From Bradyrhizobium sp. 138 (lineage in GTDB: Bacteria > Pseudomonadota > Alphaproteobacteria > Rhizobiales > Xanthobacteraceae): a stretch of 64,000 bases of DNA. Positions 25,800-35,294 of this stretch are shown piece after piece; position 1 is the first letter of the stretch; each line of letters starts with the position of its first letter. The stretch is from positions 124,001 through 188,000 of the forward strand of contig NZ_JADPKT010000073.1 in assembly GCF_023074075.1 (NCBI RefSeq). The letters run 5' to 3'. A program made the translations under genes and the position numbers. The notes under the pieces were generated by a model. The model searched no databases and was not told where the DNA came from. It worked only from the letters and a program-made list of their open reading frames with translations.

Positions 25800-26186
25800 T
25801 TGTCAGTGGCTTCGGTCATTTCCGTGCTCGACGATGACCCTTTCGTGCGGGCCGCGGTCAACAATCTCTTGGAATCGCGCGGATACATCGTCCACACATT
25901 CGCCTCCGCCGAGGAGTTTTTGAGGTCGACCGATTCGAACAACAGCTCGTGCGTGATCGCCGACGTCCAGATGCCGATGATGACAGGAATCGATCTGCTG
26001 ACGCAGATGCGCGCACACGGTTCGGCAACGCCGTTCATCTTCATCACAGCTTTCCCGGAGGAGAGCGTGCGTGTGCGTGCGCTCAAAGCCGGGGCGACCT
26101 GTTTCCTCGGTAAGCCGTTTGCCGCCTCGGATTTGATGCAATGCCTGGACCGGGCGCTGGCAGAAGGTGACGAAGCCACGGAGTGA
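25800..26186 (+). CDS. Single-domain response regulator (receiver only)
   Basis: A 128-residue stand-alone receiver. It has the acidic pocket in SVLDDDPFVRAAV, phospho-Asp in VIADVQMPMMTGIDL, FITAFPEES (Thr site) and FLGKPFAASDL (Lys). There is no output domain, as in CheY-like or phosphate-sink receivers. I chose TTG at 25800 because GAGGAG lies 8 bases upstream; a GTG at 25743 gives a 147-residue version without a visible ribosome site. It is 95 bases downstream of the FixJ-type gene and may be co-transcribed, serving as a competing acceptor for the kinase. Confidence 0.85.
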   Translation: MSVASVISVLDDDPFVRAAVNNLLESRGYIVHTFASAEEFLRSTDSNNSSCVIADVQMPMMTGIDLLTQMRAHGSATPFIFITAFPEESVRVRALKAGATCFLGKPFAASDLMQCLDRALAEGDEATE

Positions 26187-26257
26187 TTGCACGGCGGCCA
26201 GCAACCGCGACGGTGACGTCGCCTGGCGGCATACCGCCGCAGCACGCGGCGTCCGCC

Positions 26258-27229
26258 TCAATCCACCTTGATGTTCGCCGCCTTGATCATCGGCCACCAT
26301 TTTTCGATCTCGGCCTTCTGACGGGTGCCGAGCGCTTCGGGCGTGAGCTGGTCCTTCGGTGTCATCTCCAGCCCCTGGTTTTCGAGCTGCTTCTTCACCG
26401 CAGGATCGTTCAGCGCCTCCACCGCCGCGGCGTTGAGTTTTATCACGATCTCTTTCGGCGTACCCTTCGGCACCCACAGGCCTGACCACAGCGTCATGTT
26501 GAAGCCCTTCAGGCCCGCCTCCTCCGCGGTCGGGATCTCAGGCGCCGAGGACAGGCGCTTGCTGTCAGTGATGGCGTAGGCGCGGATGGTGCCGGCGCGG
26601 ACCTGGCCGATCGAGTTGGAGGTCTGGTCGACGATGAGGTCGATCTGACTGGCGATGAGATCATTCAATGCGGGCGCGGTGCCGCGATACGGCACATATT
26701 GCAGCTTGATGCCGCTGACGCTTTCGAAATAGACGCCGGCGATGTGGCTGCCCGAGCCGGCGCCGGCGGTGCCCGCCGTCGGCGGCGAGGGGCGCGACTT
26801 CAACCATTCGATCAGGTCTTTCAGCGAGGTCGCGGGCACCGCATTCTTGCTGACGATGATCATCGGGTTGCTCGGCAGCAGCACCACGGGCTCGAGGTCG
26901 GTGACGAGGTCGTATTTGAGCTTGTAGACCGCGCCGTTGGCAACGTGGGTGCCGAGATGGCCGAAGGAGATGGTGTAACCGTCCGGCGGCGATTGCACGG
27001 CGCGGCCAACGCCGATCGAACCGCCCGCGCCGGTGACGTTCTCGACCACGACGGCCTGGCCAAGCGAGGTGCGCATCCGCTCGGCGAGCACGCGCGCCAT
27101 GGCGTCCGAGGGCCCGCCAGCCGCGAAGGGTACGATGATGGTGATGGGATGGGAGGGATAGTCATCGGCGCGCGCGGCGCCTGAAACAGCGAGAATAGCA
27201 AACAGCGCAGCCCAGACGGCCTTCGTCAT
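26258..27229 (-). CDS. Tripartite tricarboxylate transporter substrate-binding protein (Bug family)
   Basis: Bug/TctC proteins are periplasmic binding proteins for carboxylates and related solutes. The 323-residue protein has a signal peptide (MTKAVWAALFAILAVSGAAR) and family motifs DDYPSHPITIIVPFAAGGPSD, VVENVTGAGGSIGVGRA, DGYTISFGHLGTH and LNDLIASQIDLIVDQ. ATG at 27229 follows GGGAGAAGACA. No TctA or TctB membrane genes are nearby, so this is an orphan binding protein, which is common for this family. It lies 83 bases downstream of the threonine-synthase-like gene; a perfect hairpin lies between them. Ligand unknown. Confidence 0.9.
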   Translation of the reverse strand: MTKAVWAALFAILAVSGAARADDYPSHPITIIVPFAAGGPSDAMARVLAERMRTSLGQAVVVENVTGAGGSIGVGRAVQSPPDGYTISFGHLGTHVANGAVYKLKYDLVTDLEPVVLLPSNPMIIVSKNAVPATSLKDLIEWLKSRPSPPTAGTAGAGSGSHIAGVYFESVSGIKLQYVPYRGTAPALNDLIASQIDLIVDQTSNSIGQVRAGTIRAYAITDSKRLSSAPEIPTAEEAGLKGFNMTLWSGLWVPKGTPKEIVIKLNAAAVEALNDPAVKKQLENQGLEMTPKDQLTPEALGTRQKAEIEKWWPMIKAANIKVD

Positions 27230-27264
27230 TGTCTTCTCCCCAGCGGTGTCGCGTATTATTTTTG

Positions 27265-27286
27265 CTCTTCCCGCGTACGGGAAGAG
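27265..27286. promoter_or_regulatory. Perfect 9-bp hairpin between threonine-synthase-like gene and binding protein
   Basis: CTCTTCCCG-CGTA-CGGGAAGAG forms a 9-bp stem with a 4-base loop, in the short spacer upstream of the Bug gene. On the minus strand the stem is followed by CAAAAATAAT rather than a T-run, so it is not a standard terminator for the upstream gene. It may be an mRNA processing or stability element, or a protein-binding site. Confidence 0.45.
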
Positions 27287-27312
27287 GGTCATTCGTGGCG
27301 CGTAATGCCGCG

Positions 27313-28554
27313 CTAGAACTGCGAATAGTCGATCGGCTTGTGGCGGTCGAGCGTGCGGGTGACCGGCGGCAGCGGGTATTTCAGGCCGGTGGCGCAGTTG
27401 AACAGCATCACGCGGTCACCCTTCGAAACGCGGCCATCGGCGAGGCTGTCCTTGTAGGCGGCATAGGTGGCGGCGCCCTCGGGGCACAGCAAGAGCCCCT
27501 CCTCGCGCGCGACTTCGCTGAGCGCCGCCGAGATCTTGTCGTCGTCGACCGCAATCGCAAAGCCCTTGCTCTCACGCACCGCGCGCAGGATCAGGAAATC
27601 GCCGATCGCCTGAGGGACGCGGATGCCGGAGGCAATGGTGTGGGCATCCTCCCATCGCGTCGCATGCTCGGTGCCGGCATCATAGGCCCGCACCATCGGC
27701 GCGCAGCCGGAGGCCTGCACCGCGACCATGCGCGGGCGCTTACTTCCGATGAAGCCGATCTTCTCGAGCTCGTCGAACGCCTTCCACATGCCGATCAGGC
27801 CGGTGCCACCACCGGTCGGATAGAAGATCACGTCGGGCACGTCCCAGCCGAGCTGCTCGGCGAGCTCGAGGCCCATCGTCTTCTTACCTTCGATACGGTA
27901 GGGCTCCTTCAAGGTCGAGGTGTCGAACCAGCCGACTTTTGCTTTTCCCTCGCCGACGATCTTGCCGCAATCGTCGATATAGCCGTTGACGCGGTAAACG
28001 GTCGCGCCCTGCAGCTCGATCTCGCTCACGTTAACCTCAGGCGTATCGGCCGGGCAGAAGATCGTGGTCTTGATGCCGCAGCTCGTGGCGTAGGCCGCCA
28101 GCGCCGCGCCGGCATTGCCGTTGGTCGGCATCGCCATGTGCTTGATGCCGAGCGCCTTGCCCATCGACACCGCCATCACCAGGCCGCGCGCCTTGAACGA
28201 GCCGGTCGGCAGCCGTCCCTCGTCCTTGACGATGATCTCGCCGCCGCCAAGCTTCTTGCCGAGCTTCGGCAGCCGGATCAGCGGTGTCGTGACTTCGCCG
28301 AGCGAGACGATGTCCTGGCATTTGCGCACCGGCAGCAGCTCGCGGTAGCGCCACATGTCGCCGGGACGCTGGCTAAGTGCATCCTTGGTCAGCGCCTTCT
28401 TCACGCCGGCGAGGTCGTAGCGGACGAGCAGCGGCTTGCCGGCCTTGGAGAGGTTATGGACCTGGTCCGCCGCGTAATGGTCGCCCTCCATCGCGCATTC
28501 GAGATGGGTGACGAAGGTCGGGCGCTCGATGGTGAGATTGTCGTTGTCGTGCAT
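27313..28554 (-). CDS. thrC: Threonine synthase-like PLP enzyme
   Basis: A 413-residue fold-type II PLP enzyme. The PLP Lys sits in RLPTGSFKARGLVMAVS, the Asn loop in AMPTNGNAGAALAAYA, and the phosphate-binding glycines in IFYPTGGGTGLIGMWKA, the arrangement of threonine synthase. The N-terminus (THLECAMEGDHYAAD) has a single Cys and resembles the archaeal/plant class rather than the usual proteobacterial ThrC, so it may be a second threonine synthase or a relative acting on another hydroxy-amino acid. ATG 28554 was chosen over a longer frame that begins inside the flanking repeat. The adjacent carboxylate-type binding protein hints at catabolic use (inference). Confidence 0.75.
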   Translation of the reverse strand: MHDNDNLTIERPTFVTHLECAMEGDHYAADQVHNLSKAGKPLLVRYDLAGVKKALTKDALSQRPGDMWRYRELLPVRKCQDIVSLGEVTTPLIRLPKLGKKLGGGEIIVKDEGRLPTGSFKARGLVMAVSMGKALGIKHMAMPTNGNAGAALAAYATSCGIKTTIFCPADTPEVNVSEIELQGATVYRVNGYIDDCGKIVGEGKAKVGWFDTSTLKEPYRIEGKKTMGLELAEQLGWDVPDVIFYPTGGGTGLIGMWKAFDELEKIGFIGSKRPRMVAVQASGCAPMVRAYDAGTEHATRWEDAHTIASGIRVPQAIGDFLILRAVRESKGFAIAVDDDKISAALSEVAREEGLLLCPEGAATYAAYKDSLADGRVSKGDRVMLFNCATGLKYPLPPVTRTLDRHKPIDYSQF

Positions 28555-28597
28555 GGTGCTGCTTTCTTCTTGCTTATTGAAACCGCTCTTTCCACGC

Positions 28598-28683
28598 GTC
28601 ATTGCGAGGAGCTCTTGCGACGAAGCAATCCAGACTATTTCCGCAAAGACATTCTGGATTGCTTCGCTTCGCTCGCAATGACG
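28598..28683. repeat. 86-base GTCATTGCGAG palindromic repeat, copy 2
   Basis: Opens GTCATTGCGAGGAGCTC and closes GCTTCGCTCGCAATGAC. It is the 15016-15101 unit in reverse orientation, with the same length and the same inner arms (GAAGCAATCCAGA / TCTGGATTGCTTC). It lies just downstream of lpdA and upstream of the threonine-synthase-like gene, where a transcript of the pdh operon would fold it into a hairpin that could protect the 3' end or stop transcription. Confidence 0.85.
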
Positions 28684-28710
28684 GCGGCGGACGCCGCCGT
28701 CCGCCTCCGA

Positions 28711-30132
28711 TCAAATATTCAACACGCGCCCATACGCATCCAGCACCGCTTCCTTCATCATCTCCGACAGGGTCGGATGCGGGAACACCGTGTGCATCAG
28801 CTCTTCTTCCGTGGTCTCTAGATTCATGGCGACGACGTAGCCCTGGATCAGCTCGGTCACTTCGGCGCCGACCATATGGGCGCCGAGGAGCTGGCCGGTC
28901 TTCTTGTCGAAGATGACCTTGACCAGGCCCTGGTCCTCGCCGAGCGCGATGGCCTTGCCGTTGCCGACGAAGGGGAATCGGCCGACGCGGATCTCGCGGC
29001 CGCTCTCCTTGGCTTTGGCTTCCGTGAGGCCGACGGATGCGACCTGCGGCTGACAATAGGTGCAGCCCGGGATCATGTTCTTGTCCATGGGGTGCGGATG
29101 CAGCCCCTTGATGGCCTCGACGCAGATCACGCCCTCATGCTCGGCCTTGTGCGCCAGCATGGGCGGGCCGGCGACGTCGCCGATGGCGTAGATGCCGGGG
29201 ACGTTGGTCTTGCCGTAACCGTCGACGACGATGATGCCGCGGTCGGTCTTCACGCCGGCCTTTTCCAGGCCGAGATTCTCGATGTTGCCGACGACGCCGA
29301 CCGCCGAGATCACGCGCTCGAACTCTGATGTGACCGGCTTGCCCTTGCCGTCATCGATGGTGGCGAGGACGCTGTCGGCCTTCTTCTCCAGCTTGGTGAC
29401 CTTGGTCGAGGACATGATCTTGATGCCCTGCTTCTCCAGGCGCTTGCGCGCAAGGCCGGCGATCTCGGCGTCCTCGACGGGGAGGATCTGCGGCAACACC
29501 TCGACCACGGTAACGTCACTTCCCATGGTGTGGAAGAACGAGGCGAACTCGATGCCGATCGCGCCGGAGCCGACCACCAGCAGCGACTTCGGCATTCGCT
29601 CCGGCACCATCGCCTCGAAATAGGTCCAGATCAGCTTCTTGTCGGGCTCAAGCCCCGGCAGCACGCGCGGCCGCGCGCCGGTCGCGATGATGATGTGCTT
29701 GGCCTGATAGCTCCCCTCGCCCAGCGCTCCCTTCGGCGCCTCGACGTCGGACTTCTTCACGGTGACCTTGCCGGGCGCGTCGATCGAGGCGGCGCCCCAG
29801 ATCACGCTCACCTTGTTCTTCTTCATCAGGAAGCCGACGCCGTCATTCAGCCGCTTGGAGACGCCGCGCGAGCGCTGCACCACGGCCTTCGGATCGAACG
29901 AGACCTTCTCCGCCGACAGGCCGTAATCCTTGGCGTGCTGCATGTAGTGATAGATCTCGGCCGAGCGCAGCAGCGCCTTGGTCGGGATACAGCCCCAGTT
30001 CAGACAGATGCCGCCGAGATAGGATTTTTCCACGATCGCGACCTTGAAGCCGAGCTGGGCGGCGCGAATGGCGGTGACGTAGCCGCCGGGGCCGGAGCCG
30101 ATGATGATGACGTCGAAGGATGTATCGGCCAT
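28711..30132 (-). CDS. lpdA: Dihydrolipoyl dehydrogenase (E3)
   Basis: E3 reoxidises the lipoyl groups of 2-oxoacid dehydrogenase complexes and reduces NAD. The 473-residue flavoprotein has the FAD fold IIIGSGPGGYVTAIRAAQLG, the redox disulphide in GGICLNWGCIPTKALL, the NAD fold VVGSGAIGIEFASFF, the FAD-Asp in GIYAIGDVAGPPMLAHKAEHE and the C-terminal active-site pair HPHPTLSEMM (His-Glu at the dimer interface, read here as AHPTLSE-type). It is the last gene of the pdh operon, 17 bases after a small membrane-protein gene, and so is most likely the E3 of the pyruvate dehydrogenase complex. Confidence 0.97.
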   Translation of the reverse strand: MADTSFDVIIIGSGPGGYVTAIRAAQLGFKVAIVEKSYLGGICLNWGCIPTKALLRSAEIYHYMQHAKDYGLSAEKVSFDPKAVVQRSRGVSKRLNDGVGFLMKKNKVSVIWGAASIDAPGKVTVKKSDVEAPKGALGEGSYQAKHIIIATGARPRVLPGLEPDKKLIWTYFEAMVPERMPKSLLVVGSGAIGIEFASFFHTMGSDVTVVEVLPQILPVEDAEIAGLARKRLEKQGIKIMSSTKVTKLEKKADSVLATIDDGKGKPVTSEFERVISAVGVVGNIENLGLEKAGVKTDRGIIVVDGYGKTNVPGIYAIGDVAGPPMLAHKAEHEGVICVEAIKGLHPHPMDKNMIPGCTYCQPQVASVGLTEAKAKESGREIRVGRFPFVGNGKAIALGEDQGLVKVIFDKKTGQLLGAHMVGAEVTELIQGYVVAMNLETTEEELMHTVFPHPTLSEMMKEAVLDAYGRVLNI

Positions 30133-30149
30133 GGCGGCTCCCGTTCAAC

Positions 30150-30389
30150 TCAAGCGATCGTTGCGCCGCGAGCGCGGCGCTTGACCAGAAAAGACCTCAC
30201 CAGCCATTCGAGCAACACCACCAGGACTATGACGGCCAGCGCGGTGAGCACGAGAGGCTGAGCGATGTTCCGTGCCAATTGCTCACCGGCAAAGAACGCA
30301 GAGTGAAGAAAATCGAGCCCAACCGGGTTGAGCACGCCGACGGCGCCGAGCAGCAGCGATATCCATGGCCAGCGGGTATGGACATGCAA
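30150..30389 (-). CDS. Small two-helix membrane protein in the pdh operon
   Basis: A 79-residue protein with two hydrophobic segments, about 7-25 (RWPWISLLLGAVGVLNPVGL) and 42-65 (IAQPLVLTALAVIVLVVLLE), and a basic C-terminus (VKRRARG). It sits between pdhC and lpdA with spacings of 22 and 17 bases, so it is almost certainly co-transcribed. No family is recognised. Its place in the operon suggests a link to the complex or the membrane, but that is inference. Confidence 0.6.
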   Translation of the reverse strand: MHVHTRWPWISLLLGAVGVLNPVGLDFLHSAFFAGEQLARNIAQPLVLTALAVIVLVVLLEWLVRSFLVKRRARGATIA

Positions 30390-30411
30390 AGTTGCCCCCT
30401 CTGCCGCCGCC

Positions 30412-31770
30412 TCAGACCATCATCATCACAGGATTTTCGATCAGCTGCTTGAAGGCGCCGATCAGTTCGGCGCCGAGCGCGCCGTCGATCGCGCGGTGAT
30501 CGCAGGACAGGGTCACGCTCATCATGTTCGCGATCTCGATCTTGCCGCCGCGCACGACGGGACGCTCCTCGCTGGTGCCGACCGCAAGAATGGTCGCATG
30601 CGGCGGGTTGATCACGGCAGTGAAGTGGCTGATGCCGAACATGCCGAGGTTGGAGACCGCGGTGGTGCCGCCCTGGTATTCCTCGGGCTTCAATTTGCGG
30701 GAACGCGCGCGCGCGGCAAAATCCTTCATCTCGTTGGAGATGGTCGAGAGCGTCTTGGTCTCGGCCTTGCGGATGATCGGCGTGATCAGGCCGCCCGGCA
30801 TCGCCACGGCAACGCCGACGTCGGAATGGTGGTGCTTGACCATGCCGCTTTCGGTCCAGCTCACGTTGCAGTTCGGGATCTTCTGCAGCGCGACCGCCAT
30901 CGCCTTGATGACGAAGTCGTTGACCGAGATCTTGTAGAGCGGCTTCTTCTCCTTGTCCTTGGGAGCTGCGGCATTGATCTCCTCGCGGGCCGCGAGCAGC
31001 TTGCCGATGTCGCAGTCGATGGTCAGATAGAAGTGCGGGACGTTCTGGATCGAGGCGGTCAAACGCTGCGCGATAGTGCGGCGCATGCCGTCATGCGGGA
31101 CGATGTCGTAGGAACCCGGCTCGAACAGCGACAGGATCTGCTTGTCCGACATGGTCGGCGCGATCGCAGGCGCGCCGGATGGCGCCGCCGCGGGTGCCTT
31201 GAGGCCCTTGCCGGATTTGGCCTGCTCGACGTCGCGCGCGACCACCCGGCCGTGCGGGCCGGTGCCGTTGACCATGCCAACGTCGATGCCGGCTTCCTTG
31301 GCAAGACGCCGTGCCAGCGGAGACGAGAAGACGCGACCACCATGGCCATTGGCCTGCGCAGCCGGAGCTGCGGCCTGCGGCGCGGCTGCCGCGGCAGGCG
31401 GTGGTGCAGCCTTCGGCGCTGCAGGCGCGGGAGCCGCTGCAGCAGCCGGCGCTTCAGCGGGCTTCTCGGCCTTGGGCGGAGCAGCCGACGCGCTGGGCTT
31501 GGCAGCGCCCGCGGCCTTCACGTCCTCGCCTTCGCCAGCGAGCACCGCGATCACGTCGTTGACCGGGACGTCCTGCGTGCCCTCGGGCACCAGGATCTTG
31601 GCGATCGTGCCCTCGTCGATGGCCTCGACCTCCATGGTGGCCTTGTCGGTCTCGATCTCGGCGATGACGTCGCCGGATTTGACCTTGTCGCCTTCCTTCT
31701 TCAGCCACTTGGCGAGGTTGCCCTTCTCCATCGTCGGCGAAAGAGCGGGCATCAGGATGTTGATGGGCAT
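30412..31770 (-). CDS. pdhC: Pyruvate dehydrogenase E2, dihydrolipoamide acetyltransferase
   Basis: E2 forms the core of the complex and transfers acetyl groups to CoA. The 452-residue protein has one lipoyl domain (residues 1-80, lipoyl Lys in AEIETDKATMEVEA), an Ala/Pro hinge, a peripheral-subunit-binding domain (FSSPLARRLAKEAGIDVG and GPHGRVVARDVE) and a catalytic domain ending with SCDHRAIDGALGAE, whose HxxxD His is the general base. The upstream frame is open ten codons further, but MPINILMPALSPTMEKG at 31770 matches the family. It is separated from the deaminase gene by 63 bases. Confidence 0.96.
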   Translation of the reverse strand: MPINILMPALSPTMEKGNLAKWLKKEGDKVKSGDVIAEIETDKATMEVEAIDEGTIAKILVPEGTQDVPVNDVIAVLAGEGEDVKAAGAAKPSASAAPPKAEKPAEAPAAAAAPAPAAPKAAPPPAAAAAPQAAAPAAQANGHGGRVFSSPLARRLAKEAGIDVGMVNGTGPHGRVVARDVEQAKSGKGLKAPAAAPSGAPAIAPTMSDKQILSLFEPGSYDIVPHDGMRRTIAQRLTASIQNVPHFYLTIDCDIGKLLAAREEINAAAPKDKEKKPLYKISVNDFVIKAMAVALQKIPNCNVSWTESGMVKHHHSDVGVAVAMPGGLITPIIRKAETKTLSTISNEMKDFAARARSRKLKPEEYQGGTTAVSNLGMFGISHFTAVINPPHATILAVGTSEERPVVRGGKIEIANMMSVTLSCDHRAIDGALGAELIGAFKQLIENPVMMMV

Positions 31771-31833
31771 GCTGACCTCAAGAAGAACTTTGCAAAACAT
31801 CGTCTCCGACGGCCGAAGACGAACAGACCAGGT

Positions 31834-32286
31834 TTAGTTGCCGATGTCGCCCTGCCAAAGGCGCTCATTGGCAGGGATGGAACGCCAATTCTTCATCATG
31901 GTGATGGAGCGGTCGTCGGCAAGGTCGATCCAGGGGATGCCGAACTTGTCGAGGATGTCCTTGGATCCCTCGAAGGTGACGGACTCTCCGATCACCACTA
32001 GCTTCACCTTGAACAGCCCCAGCGCGCCCGCGCACATCGAGCATGGCGACAGCGTCGTGTACATGACGGTATCGTGGAACGAGATCGCGCCGGCTTCGCG
32101 CAGGCAGCTCATCTCGCCATGCAGGATCGGGTTGTTCTCCTGCACGCGGTTGTTGTGTCCGCGGGCGATGATCTTGTTCTCGCGCGTCAGCACGGCGCCG
32201 ATCGGCAGGCCGCCCTGCGCGATCGAAGCCTCCGCCTCGCGGATCGCCTCCAGCATGAAATCGAAATGGTGCGCTTCGACTGCCAA
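31834..32286 (-). CDS. Yeast-FCY1-like cytosine/nucleoside deaminase in the pdh operon
   Basis: A 150-residue zinc deaminase of the cytidine deaminase superfamily. The catalytic motifs are NPILHGEMSCLREAG (His and proton-shuttling Glu) and TTLSPCSMCAGALGLF (two zinc Cys). The flanking wording GGLPIGAVLTRENKIIARGHN, VVIGESVTFEG and the C-terminal WQGDIGN closely follow yeast cytosine deaminase Fcy1 (HGEIS, TTLSPCDMCTGA, VVGENVNF, DIGE) rather than bacterial tRNA adenosine deaminase TadA. Substrate may be cytosine or a related base; not proven. The start is TTG at 32286 with AAGGGA 8 bases upstream, two bases after the DUF5076 stop; the first ATG (32256) would cut helix 1. Confidence 0.82.
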   Translation of the reverse strand: MAVEAHHFDFMLEAIREAEASIAQGGLPIGAVLTRENKIIARGHNNRVQENNPILHGEMSCLREAGAISFHDTVMYTTLSPCSMCAGALGLFKVKLVVIGESVTFEGSKDILDKFGIPWIDLADDRSITMMKNWRSIPANERLWQGDIGN

Positions 32287-32288
32287 GG

Positions 32289-32591
32289 TCAGTGTCCCTT
32301 GCCGCGCGGCGTCGTGGTGCCGGTATCCGTAGGGCGCTCGATCTCGGCCTGGAACATCTCCAGGATCCGGTTCAGGGCGTCCTCTTCGGTGTATTCGCTC
32401 TCGCGCGCATAAGCGCGCGCGGCGTGGCGGGCGAGATCGACGAGCAAGAGGCCCCACATGTCGGGCTCCTCGAAGGCGCGCTGGAACGCCATCGACAGCC
32501 CGCCGTCCAGCACGAACACGCGCAGGATCTCGACCGCGTCGTCGCGGGTCATGACGTCGGGCGGCAGTGGCTGCTCCTTCGGACCCGCCAT
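32289..32591 (-). CDS. DUF5076 protein in the pdh operon
   Basis: A 100-residue soluble protein (PLPPDVMTRDDAVEILRVFV, MWGLLLVDLARHAARAYARE) that I recognise as the alphaproteobacterial DUF5076 family. It starts three bases after the pdhB stop and ends two bases before the deaminase start, so it is within the operon and likely translated together with its neighbours. No catalytic residue pattern is visible; the fold appears all-helical. Function unknown. Confidence 0.75.
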   Translation of the reverse strand: MAGPKEQPLPPDVMTRDDAVEILRVFVLDGGLSMAFQRAFEEPDMWGLLLVDLARHAARAYARESEYTEEDALNRILEMFQAEIERPTDTGTTTPRGKGH

Positions 32592-32594
32592 GAT

Positions 32595-33983
<1,389 letters not shown>

Positions 33984-34012
33984 ATCGGCTCCAAAAGAAA
34001 GCTTGCGCGCGT

Positions 34013-35035
34013 TCAGCGGTAAACGTCGGTCCAGAGCTCGGCGGCATCCGGCTCGGGATCATGCTGGGCGAAATCAGCGGACGCGTTGACGATGTCGCGC
34101 ACCTCGGCGTCGATCGCCTTCAGATCCTGTTCGCTGACCTTGGCTGCGAGCAGGCGGTTACGCACCTGCTCGATCGGGTCCTGGTCGTGGCGGACCTTCT
34201 CGACCTCCTCGCGCGTGCGATATTTTGCAGGATCGGACATCGAGTGACCGCGGTAGCGGTAGGTCTGCATCTCCAGGATGTAGGGGCCCTTGCCGGCGCG
34301 GCACCAAGCCGCCGCCTCTTCGCCTGCAGCCTTCACGGCGCGGACGTCCATGCCGTCGACCTGCTTGCCGGGAATGTTGAAGGACGCGCCGCGCTTGGAG
34401 AAATCCTGCTGCGCCGAGGCGCGCGAGACCGAGGTGCCCATGGCGTAGCGGTTGTTCTCGATGACGAAGATCACCGGCAGCTTCCAGAGTTCCGCCATGT
34501 TGAAGCTCTCATAGACCTGACCCTGGTTGGCCGCACCGTCGCCGAAATAGGTGACGCTGACATTGTCGTTGCCGCGATAGTGGTTGGCGAAGGCAAGCCC
34601 GGTGCCGAGCGAGACCTGGGCGCCGACGATGCCGTGGCCGCCGTAAAAGTGCTTCTCCTTGCTGAACATGTGCATGGAGCCGCCCTTGCCCTTGGAATAG
34701 CCGCCGCGACGGCCCGTGAGCTCGGCCATGACGCCATTGGCGTCCATGCCGGTGGCGAGCATGTGGCCGTGATCGCGATAGCCGGTGATGACCTGATCGC
34801 CCAGCTTCAGGGCCATCTGCATGCCGACCACCACGGCCTCCTGGCCGATATAGAGGTGGCAGAAGCCGCCGATCGCGCCCATGCCGTAGAGCTGGCCGGC
34901 CTTTTCCTCGAAGCGCCGGATCAGGAGCATGTCGCGGAGCGCCCTGAGCTCCTGCTCCCTGGTGAATTCCGGGGGCGAACCGCCGTCGGGCTTGTCCTGT
35001 GCAGTGCTTGCGGCGGCTTTCTTGGGTGCGGCCAT
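34013..35035 (-). CDS. pdhA: Pyruvate dehydrogenase E1 alpha
   Basis: The 340-residue TPP-binding subunit of pyruvate dehydrogenase and first gene of the operon. The thiamine-diphosphate motif is YFGDGAANQGQVYESFNMAE with the closing Asn pair in FVIENNRYAMGT; the phosphorylation-loop region of eukaryotic homologues corresponds to YRYRGHSMSDPAKYRTREEV. The first 25 residues are Ala/Lys/Ser rich and probably disordered. The 259-base region upstream should hold the operon promoter; it contains AT-rich stretches and a GCAATATTTC...GTTGC partial symmetry of uncertain meaning. Confidence 0.97.
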   Translation of the reverse strand: MAAPKKAAASTAQDKPDGGSPPEFTREQELRALRDMLLIRRFEEKAGQLYGMGAIGGFCHLYIGQEAVVVGMQMALKLGDQVITGYRDHGHMLATGMDANGVMAELTGRRGGYSKGKGGSMHMFSKEKHFYGGHGIVGAQVSLGTGLAFANHYRGNDNVSVTYFGDGAANQGQVYESFNMAELWKLPVIFVIENNRYAMGTSVSRASAQQDFSKRGASFNIPGKQVDGMDVRAVKAAGEEAAAWCRAGKGPYILEMQTYRYRGHSMSDPAKYRTREEVEKVRHDQDPIEQVRNRLLAAKVSEQDLKAIDAEVRDIVNASADFAQHDPEPDAAELWTDVYR

Positions 35036-35294
35036 AGGAATTCCGGGTCAGAGAAAACTTTCGCCCTCTCTAGCCCAAGTCAAACGCCCTTGGAAAGCAC
35101 CGCGGCGACATGGCACGACTTTCATTATGCCGCAGTGCAACGTTGTCGAAATATTGCAAAATCTTTGGCGCCGATCGGGCAACAAATCGATGCACCTCAT
35201 GCGCGCGCGCAGATTCGTGACCGGATCAAGAACTATAGGCCACGCCAATCCCGCGGACGGCGCCGAAATGGCGCCGCCCTCTCCGCACCGCCGA

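Noticed and set aside
35036..35294. TGGCACG in the pdhA upstream region as a sigma-54 element
   Set aside because: The downstream half with TTGC at the correct spacing is missing and the orientation is away from pdhA.
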